Shown: piece after piece, positions 58,682 through 64,000 of the stretch
How positions within the stretch are numbered: position 1 is the stretch's first letter
Layout of the letters: every line of letters begins with the position of its first letter
NCBI GenBank assembly: GCA_020634855.1
Contig: JACKAU010000008.1
Coordinates: forward strand, 186,001 to 250,000
Length of the DNA stretch: 64,000 bases
Source: Anaerolineales bacterium
Lineage (GTDB): Bacteria > Chloroflexota > Anaerolineae > 4572-78 > J111
Direction of reading: 5' to 3'
Translations under genes and position numbers: made by a program
The notes under the pieces: model-generated
What the model was told of the DNA's origin: nothing
What the model saw: only the letters and a program-made list of their open reading frames with translations
Database searches by the model: none

Positions 58682-61438
58682 TTAAAGCGGAGCATCGGGC
58701 AAAATACCAAGGTTTCTGGCCTTGGCGACGGCCTGTTTACGGCTCTTGACGCCTAATTTCTGGTAAAGGTTGTAGGTATGGGTTCTAACGGTCAGGGGGG
58801 AGATGACCAGAGACTGGGCGATCTCCCGGTTGGAGAGGCGCTTGGCCAGCAGGGTCAACACCTCCAACTCCCGTTCGGTCAGGGGGGTAGTGTGGTAGAG
58901 CTGTTCGTATTGAGCCGTCAGGTCGCGGCGTTCGGCCGGGGGTAGCTCTCCGGCAAAAGCGGCCAGGAGACGCTGACTGTAGGGGGATGGGCCGCGCCGG
59001 CTGTCAAACTGCTGTAAGAGTTCCGCCAACGGCGCGCCCAGGTCCAGAAAGGTGCGGATAAAATTAGCCGGCTCGGCTAAGGTCAGGGCCAGCTCAAGGG
59101 CGGCAAAGGCCCGGTCTGTCCGCCGTAAAGCCCGCCAGATGAGGGCTTGCAAGGCGGCCACCTGGATGACCTGGCGGCTATTGTGGACGCTTTCGGCCTG
59201 ACGCAGGCAAGTTTCGGCCAGATCCACGGCTGTGGTGAGTGAGGCCGGCCCGGCCTCGGCCAAAAGCGCGCGCAGGACGGTCAGGCGGGGCGGCTCTAGC
59301 CAGAGGGCATTGCCCTGGTTGGCGGCCGTGTTGATCTCCTGTGAGTGGCGCAAGGCCTCGGCCTGGTTGCCGCCCAGCAGAGCCAGGCGCACTTCCAGCG
59401 CTTCTGACATCGCCAGCAGAGGTGGGCTGCGCAGTTCGACAGCAAACTCACGCGCGGTCTGGGCATAAGCCTGCGCTGGTACGGCCTCACCCTGAGCCTG
59501 GGCAATGAGCGCCAGCCCGGTCAGGCTGTCATGAAACGTACCGGGATTGACCCGGTAGCGCATCGCTGCCACCTGCTTCCAGTGTCGGGCAGCCGCGGCC
59601 AGATCATTTTGTTCATAATGGATGGCCCCCAAAAAATAGAAGGCCCAGCCGCGCCAGATTTGAACCAGACCGACGTCAGACCAATCCCGGCGCGACTGAG
59701 GCGAGTCGGCCAAAGCGACAATGCGTTCGGCTGTAACGGCGGCTTCGGCCAGTTCGCCGGCATTAAAATGGATGATGGTGCGCGCCCCCAGAAAAATCAT
59801 CATAACCGGGCGGTGGTGGGCGGTGGCTTCGGCCAGCGCCGTCTGCAGCAACGCCAAGGCGGTCTCCCGTTGTCCCTCTTCAGCATACGCCTGACCTAAA
59901 AAGAACTGCATTTGGGCGTACATAAAGGAATAGGCCACCGGGTCCTGCAGGCCAGCAAGGCTAGCCTGCAACAGCGGGATGGCCCGGCGGGTCTCACCTT
60001 GCCAGTATAATAGGAAGCCCTGCATCCCATCCACTACTGCCAGCCGCAGTCGCCGGCGCTCATCGCTGCCGGCTTGCACCAGCATCTTGATCTGGTCAAT
60101 GGTCGCGGCTATCCTGGCGTGGTCCCACCGGAAGACAAATAAATAGAGCTGGGCAAGGCCTAAGCCGGGGTGGGTCTGAATAGCTTGTTCCGAGAATAAA
60201 TCGAGCCAGCGGGTCAGCACCGGCGCGGGAATCTGTTCGTTCAGTAGAGGATGGAGGTGGGTTTCCACCAGGTCGGCGGCGCGGGTCTCGTCGCCCGCCG
60301 CCAAGAGGTGACGCAGCGCGTCTTCAATCAGGCCAGCCTGGGCCAGCCAATCACCGGCGCGGTGGTGCAGTTCGGCGAGACCGGTCTGGCCTTGCGCCTT
60401 CTTGAGCCGGTTCAACAGGAAATCGCGGAACAGGTCGTGATAGCGGAACCAGATGCCCTCGTCATCGAGCGGCACGACAAACAGGTTCTGCGCTTCCAAC
60501 CGAGCGATGGTGGTTTGACCGGAGGCCGGCCAGGGGCTATCGACCAGCAGGGCATCGCCCAATGGGGCGCAGAAGCGGTCCACCAGAGCGATACGGGTCA
60601 AAAACTCGGTCACCACCTCCGGCAGACCGGCCATAACCTCCTCCACCAGGTAGCCCGCCAACAGCCGGTGGCTGCCGCCAAAGCGAGCCAGGAGATGATC
60701 GGGCGATTGGCTTTGCAACGCGAGCCCGGCCAATTGCAGCCCAGTGATCCAGCCTTCGGTCTGGGTTTGGAGGGATTGAACCACTGTCTTATCTAAGGAT
60801 TGGCCGGTCTGGTCTTGGAGAAAGCGGCGCGTTTCGGCCACGGTAAGGCGCAGGTCGTCGGCCCGAATTTCGGTGATTTGCCGGCCCAATCGCAATCGTC
60901 CCAGGGGCAGCGGCGGGTCGGAGCGGGTCAGGATGACCAAGCGCAGTCGGGGCGGCCGGTAACGCAACAGATAGTGCAGCACGTGATGCACTTGAGCGGA
61001 GCAGATGCGATGGTAGTCATCCAGCACCAGGATTAAGGCCACGGGCAGCCGGTTTAGTTGCTCAACCAGCACGTCGGTCAGATAATTCACATCGGGCAGG
61101 GTGGCGCCGGTCAGCAGATGATATAGCGTATCACATGCCTCAGGCACGGCCCGGCGAACGGCGGCGCACACGTAGCGTAGAAACTGAGGCAGTTGGTTGT
61201 CCCCCTCATCCAGCGAGACCCAGGCGACCGGCTGACTACAGCCGGCCAGCCACTGAGCGGCCAGGGTAGTTTTGCCGAAGCCCGCCGGCGCGGACACCAG
61301 GATGAGGTCGTGGTGCAGGCCATGATCCAATCGGACCAGCAGGTGGGGCCGTTGGATGAGGTCGGCGTTGGCCTGCGGCCGGTAGAGTTTGGGTTGGAGC
61401 AGAGGCAAGGAGTCAATCTGCTGGTTGAGCTTAAGCAT
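58682..61438 (-). CDS. LuxR-family ATP-dependent regulator (MalT/LAL type) 3
   Basis: A 918-aa LAL regulator. 'PLLQPKLYRPQANADLIQRPHLL' leads to Walker A 'APAGFGKTTLAAQWLAG' (~50-66), 'ALILVLDDYHRICS' (Walker B-like), a long helical repeat middle and a C-terminal LuxR HTH ('TPLTERELEVLTLLAKRLSNREIAQSL', 'SPLTVRTHTYNLYQKLGVKSRKQAVAKAR'). Unknown inducer and targets. AGGAA lies 8 nt before the ATG. It precedes the glycosyltransferase and secreted protein genes on the same strand with a 400-bp gap, so it could control them, but no shared site is visible. Its neighbour to the right is a solitary HTH fragment on the other strand. Confidence 0.92.
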   Translation of the reverse strand: MLKLNQQIDSLPLLQPKLYRPQANADLIQRPHLLVRLDHGLHHDLILVSAPAGFGKTTLAAQWLAGCSQPVAWVSLDEGDNQLPQFLRYVCAAVRRAVPEACDTLYHLLTGATLPDVNYLTDVLVEQLNRLPVALILVLDDYHRICSAQVHHVLHYLLRYRPPRLRLVILTRSDPPLPLGRLRLGRQITEIRADDLRLTVAETRRFLQDQTGQSLDKTVVQSLQTQTEGWITGLQLAGLALQSQSPDHLLARFGGSHRLLAGYLVEEVMAGLPEVVTEFLTRIALVDRFCAPLGDALLVDSPWPASGQTTIARLEAQNLFVVPLDDEGIWFRYHDLFRDFLLNRLKKAQGQTGLAELHHRAGDWLAQAGLIEDALRHLLAAGDETRAADLVETHLHPLLNEQIPAPVLTRWLDLFSEQAIQTHPGLGLAQLYLFVFRWDHARIAATIDQIKMLVQAGSDERRRLRLAVVDGMQGFLLYWQGETRRAIPLLQASLAGLQDPVAYSFMYAQMQFFLGQAYAEEGQRETALALLQTALAEATAHHRPVMMIFLGARTIIHFNAGELAEAAVTAERIVALADSPQSRRDWSDVGLVQIWRGWAFYFLGAIHYEQNDLAAAARHWKQVAAMRYRVNPGTFHDSLTGLALIAQAQGEAVPAQAYAQTAREFAVELRSPPLLAMSEALEVRLALLGGNQAEALRHSQEINTAANQGNALWLEPPRLTVLRALLAEAGPASLTTAVDLAETCLRQAESVHNSRQVIQVAALQALIWRALRRTDRAFAALELALTLAEPANFIRTFLDLGAPLAELLQQFDSRRGPSPYSQRLLAAFAGELPPAERRDLTAQYEQLYHTTPLTERELEVLTLLAKRLSNREIAQSLVISPLTVRTHTYNLYQKLGVKSRKQAVAKARNLGILPDAPL

Positions 61439-61602
61439 AAGTCAAGTTCCTGTACGGGCAGCGCTGACCGCCGGTGGATTGGATCAGGAGCTTGATTTTA
61501 ACATTATTTAAGCGCTTTGGCATATTGGGCTATGGGGTATCACGGCAAATGGGGGAAAGTTACCGCGTTCGGCTGCGCGGGGAGCTTGTTAGCAGCGGAT
61601 GA

Positions 61603-61737
61603 AAAGGGGAACGCCTAATGCTGAGCATCTCAACGGTCAACTTTCACGTCAGCAATATTCTCTCCAAATTAGGCGCCACCAACCGCACCGAGGCCGCCAG
61701 TTTGGCGGTCAAACATCGCCTGGTTTCCGCCGACTAA
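61603..61737 (+). pseudogene. Remnant of a LuxR-type helix-turn-helix
   Basis: On the plus strand, codons before and after an ATG at 61618 read 'GERLMLSISTVNFHVSNILS' and then 'KLGATNRTEAASLAVKHRLV', a typical LuxR HTH and final helix (T-V..HV.NIL.KLGA.NRTEA). About 40 codons remain, with stops upstream in this frame, so it is only the 3' end of a former regulator gene. It is not one of the three LAL HTHs (sequence differs). Confidence 0.75.
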
Positions 61738-61794
61738 TCTCAGGTGGCTCCGGCAACGGTTGAAAAGGGGAAGAACAGTCCTAGCGCGTCCGCC

Positions 61795-62391
61795 TCAGGA
61801 CAAGAGCAACACCGTGGCGCTCAGCGCGCCCTGAGCGCCGGTGATATGGACGGCCTCGATATCGGCCGTCGCCGACGGGCCGGTCATAAACACGCCATAC
61901 TGCTGGCTGCCTAGATTGGCGCGCTTGTAGCCCTCGTGCAAGTTGCCGACCAGGTCCTGCTCGCGTAACACAATGATCAGATGTTTCGCCAACAGGCCCA
62001 GGCTATTCATGGTCAGTTGCTCGGTGGTCACCCACACGGAGCCTGTCTCCGCTACGCCGAACACACCGGCGATGACGGTCAGGTCCACTTGCTGGGCGTC
62101 CTGGGGCCGATTAAGCTCCCAACCCAGGTGGACGTTACCACTGACCCCCTCCACCGCCGAGTAGATGGTGTTCACATCGGCAAAGTGTTCCTTGATGTAT
62201 GAGTCGATGGCTTCAATTCCCTCGATGTGATCCGTCTTGGCGTCGAAACTCTCCGCCATTCGGACGAAATCACCGACCAGATCAGAACTCTCATAGGCGA
62301 AATCCGGCATCTCCGGCCGGGGCAAGGCGTCGGGCTTGCCGGCCCTTATTTTTTCGAGGATAGTGCTTTTGGCATCGTTGGGTTGCTTCAT
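61795..62391 (-). CDS. lutC: LUD-domain protein, LutC
   Basis: A 198-aa LUD protein: 'KSTILEKIRAGKPDALPRPEMPDFAYESSDLV', 'VNTIYSAVEGVSGNV', 'VTVIAGVFGVAETGSVWVTTEQLTMNSLGLLAKHLIIVLREQDLV' (the core 'G..G.AETG...V' of LUD). In the L-lactate oxidation complex LutABC, LutC is the small LUD subunit. Here it is the last gene of the same-strand set lutA-lutB-lutC with 30 bp before it, so the assignment is firm from context. GGGAGA precedes the ATG. Length is near usual for this group (~200 aa). Confidence 0.88.
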   Translation of the reverse strand: MKQPNDAKSTILEKIRAGKPDALPRPEMPDFAYESSDLVGDFVRMAESFDAKTDHIEGIEAIDSYIKEHFADVNTIYSAVEGVSGNVHLGWELNRPQDAQQVDLTVIAGVFGVAETGSVWVTTEQLTMNSLGLLAKHLIIVLREQDLVGNLHEGYKRANLGSQQYGVFMTGPSATADIEAVHITGAQGALSATVLLLS

Positions 62392-62421
62392 TATATCTCC
62401 CTATGAATATCTCCCTATGAC

Positions 62422-63792
62422 TTAGGACTTCTGCTGCTCGCGGTACCACTGCCGAAACGTCTTTTCCGGGGCTGCCGGCATCTCATGAGCCTTGGCCCAA
62501 GGATTGAAGCGGGACGCCATCAAGGCGTGCGGCGTGTGCTTGAGGGCCGCCAGAGTAAACTTCTCGCCGGCTTCAACCAGCTTCTCGCTCGCCAGCGCCT
62601 TGGAGCCGGCCAACATCTCATAGCGATGGGACAACAGATCCTCCTTCTGCTCGACCACCTCCTTACGCCAGTGGAAGACGTAGTCGGGGATGGGGATCTT
62701 GACCGGGCAGACGTTGCCGCACGAACCGCAGTGGGTGCAGGCATAGGGGAGTTGAGCATAGCGATGAAGGTCATAGCTCGGTTCCAGGACGATGCCAATG
62801 GGGCCGGCATAGGTGGCCTCGTAGCTCAGGCCGCCGCTGCGGCGGAACACCGGGCAGGTGTTAAAACAGGCGGAACAGCGGATGCACTTGAGCACCTCCC
62901 ACGTCTCAGAGGCCAGGCGGTCGGTGCGACCGTTGTCCACCAGCACCAGATGCAGTTCCTGGCCCTCCGCCGGGCCGTGATAGTGCGAGGTGTACTGGGT
63001 AATAGCGAACCCCAAGGCGCTGCGCGACAATAGGCGGATGAACAACGGCAGTTGCTCGGGGCCGGGGATCATCTTTTCGATGCCGGCGCTGGCGACGTAC
63101 AAGGGCGGCACGTTGGCGCTGATATCGGCATTGCCCTCGTTAGTGCAGACGACGAAGCCACCCGTCTCGGCAAGCAGGAAATTCACCCCCGACATCCCGG
63201 CGTCGGCCTTCACGAAGCGTTTGCGCATATCATTCCGCATGACCTTGTTGAGATAGTGCGGATCGTCGTTGTGGGGGTCGCTGCCCAGTTTCTCGGCGAA
63301 CAGTTCGGCGACGTCTTCACGCAGCTTGTGGATGGCGGGCATGACGATATGGGATGGCCGTTGGCCGTCGAGCTGCTGGATACGCTCACCCAGATCGGCT
63401 TCGGCGAGGTCGATGCCCCGCTCGGCCAGGTATTCCCGCAGGCCGCATTCCTCGTGCAGCATCGACTTGCCTTTGGTGATAGTCTTGACGCCGTGCTGTT
63501 GGAAGATATCGTAGACGATACGATTGTGCTCTTCAGCATCCCGCGCCCAGTGAACGTGGATGCCGTTGCGCGTGGCGTTCTCCTCGAAGCGCTCCAGATA
63601 GGTGTCCAGGTTGGACAGCGTGTGTTTCTTGATCGCCGAGGCCAGTTCGCGCATCTCTTCCCATTCGGGAATGGCGGCGGCGGTTTTGTCGCGGCGCATG
63701 CGAGCATCCCACAAATGCTTGTCGTGGCTGCTGCGGTGAGCGGAATCCTTGACAAAGGCGCTGGCGTTCTTAACTTGATTGACTTGTTTCAT
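62422..63792 (-). CDS. lutB: LUD-domain iron-sulfur protein, LutB
   Basis: A ~456-aa protein with an N-terminal LUD part ('HVHWARDAEEHNRIVYDIFQQHGVKTITKGKSMLHEECGLREYL', 'AGMSGVNFLLAETGGFVVCTNEGN') and two [4Fe-4S] motifs, 'CIRCSACFNTCPVF' (~305-318) and 'CTHCGSCGNVCPVKI' (~357-371). It is the Fe-S subunit LutB of the lactate utilisation complex. In the complex, L-lactate is oxidised to pyruvate with electrons passed to a membrane acceptor. A GTG at 63801 opens a longer frame, but AAGGAG fits the ATG at 63792. It lies between the lutA end and lutC. Confidence 0.92.
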   Translation of the reverse strand: MKQVNQVKNASAFVKDSAHRSSHDKHLWDARMRRDKTAAAIPEWEEMRELASAIKKHTLSNLDTYLERFEENATRNGIHVHWARDAEEHNRIVYDIFQQHGVKTITKGKSMLHEECGLREYLAERGIDLAEADLGERIQQLDGQRPSHIVMPAIHKLREDVAELFAEKLGSDPHNDDPHYLNKVMRNDMRKRFVKADAGMSGVNFLLAETGGFVVCTNEGNADISANVPPLYVASAGIEKMIPGPEQLPLFIRLLSRSALGFAITQYTSHYHGPAEGQELHLVLVDNGRTDRLASETWEVLKCIRCSACFNTCPVFRRSGGLSYEATYAGPIGIVLEPSYDLHRYAQLPYACTHCGSCGNVCPVKIPIPDYVFHWRKEVVEQKEDLLSHRYEMLAGSKALASEKLVEAGEKFTLAALKHTPHALMASRFNPWAKAHEMPAAPEKTFRQWYREQQKS

Positions 63793-63807
63793 GCTCCACA
63801 CTCCTTA

Positions 63808-63886
63808 GAAATAGGAATCAGGAGTCAGGAATTAGGAACCAGGGAAAGGCTAAGTCCTGGCTCCTGATTCCTGGCCCCTGATTTTC
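63808..63886. repeat. Imperfect palindrome between lutA and lutB ('aatcaggag...ctcctgatt')
   Basis: Words such as 'aatcaggagtcaggaatta' and 'ggaaccaggg' face 'cctggctcctgattcctgg' and 'ccctgatttt'. It could fold into a hairpin in the lut transcript. No copies elsewhere in the window. Confidence 0.5.
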
Positions 63887-63892
63887 ATTTTT

Positions 63893-64000
63893 TTAGGCAT
63901 TGGCCCCGTTGAGAATCTCGGCGATGTGTATTGTTCTCAGCGGCAGGCCCAGCTTATTAATGACGCCGCCCTGATGCAGCAAACAGGAATAGTCGGCCGA
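63893..64000 (-). CDS. lutA: LutA, C-terminal end only (runs off the window)
   Basis: The last ~35 codons before a TAA read 'ADYSCLLHQGGVINKLGLPL' then 'RTIHIAEILNG'. This is the end of the Cys-rich (CCG) LutA-type Fe-S oxidoreductase ('SCL.H..G......P.RT.H.AE.L'). The gene continues beyond position 64000, so its start, the remaining cysteines and the promoter are not visible. Order lutA-lutB-lutC on the minus strand supports the call. Confidence 0.75.
   Translation of the reverse strand, partial: SADYSCLLHQGGVINKLGLPLRTIHIAEILNGANA

Noticed and set aside
1..64000. tRNA or rRNA genes, integrase, complete insertion sequences, attachment sites
   Set aside because: I read the intergenic regions and saw no clover-leaf-like segments, no transposase or integrase reading frames and no matching att-type repeats; a tRNA scan could still find something I missed.

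Overview
The window is a bacterial chromosome segment of fairly high GC, most likely from a Chloroflexota (Anaerolineae/Ardenticatenia-type) bacterium. This is inferred from gene content: three giant MalT-type LuxR regulators, DUF1269, DUF6325 and SHOCT proteins, PKD/PA14 and Thr/Pro-rich surface proteins, two long cytosolic arylsulfatases, PxKF and PqqD-like domains, and many dispersed palindromic repeats. Almost every gene is on the minus strand. The clear plus-strand genes are a GMC oxidoreductase (1740-3551), an HU-like/DUF4469 protein (44579-45310) and a chemoreceptor (46524-48632). I saw no rRNA, tRNA or CRISPR array.

Layout. 0-9.9 kb: a DUF190 plus four-CBS sensor, a GMC oxidoreductase, then surface proteins (two paralogues with three Ig-like repeats each, a PRC-barrel protein, a membrane-anchored PA14/PKD protein, a 6-TM protein). 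10-23.5 kb: a membrane, ion and stress block with a frameshifted glutamate decarboxylase, MarC, SulP, DUF1269, MFS, a TRIC-type channel, sulfatase 1, a VIT1-type metal transporter, SHOCT, DUF6325 and a second DUF1269. 23.5-34.5 kb: a LuxR/MalT regulator, a K+ channel, and a sulfur block on one strand (GAP protein, sulfatase 2, radical-SAM sulfatase-maturating enzyme, HAD phosphatase, SulP). 34.6-44 kb: a Rieske protein with a ChoD-like GMC oxidoreductase, a LysM/META protein, a third SulP, a second LuxR/MalT and MobB. 44-51 kb: the HU-like gene, a repeat-rich stretch with a 21-22 bp tandem array, the chemoreceptor, gene remnants and an MFS transporter. 51.5-58.3 kb: a sulfotransferase-DUF6065 fusion, a PqqD/Thr-rich/PxKF protein, a GT2 enzyme, a DUF6065-GT2-GT27-like fusion and a secreted protein. 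58.7-64 kb: a third LuxR/MalT and a lutABC lactate-oxidation operon, with lutA cut by the window edge.

How the genes may work together. Sulfur handling recurs: two Cys-type sulfatases, the enzyme that would activate them, three complete SulP transporters and a sulfotransferase. The 51.5-58.3 kb block is the best candidate for an undescribed system. A glycosyltransferase domain there carries motifs of polypeptide GalNAc-transferases (DxH, a WG.ED.E motif, H-x-FRK-x-x-PY), and it lies close to a protein with a mucin-like Thr/Pro stretch and a sulfotransferase sharing its DUF6065 domain. This suggests O-glycosylation, possibly with sulfation, of Thr-rich surface proteins.

The region has clearly been rearranged. 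It holds a truncated GAP gene fused behind one SulP gene, a SulP STAS fragment beside sulfatase 1, an internally deleted MmeI-like restriction-modification gene, and fragments of GNAT, LuxR and Rieske genes. At least six families of imperfect palindromic intergenic repeats are present. Two single-base frameshifts fall in short homopolymers (gadB, DUF1269) and could be sequencing errors.
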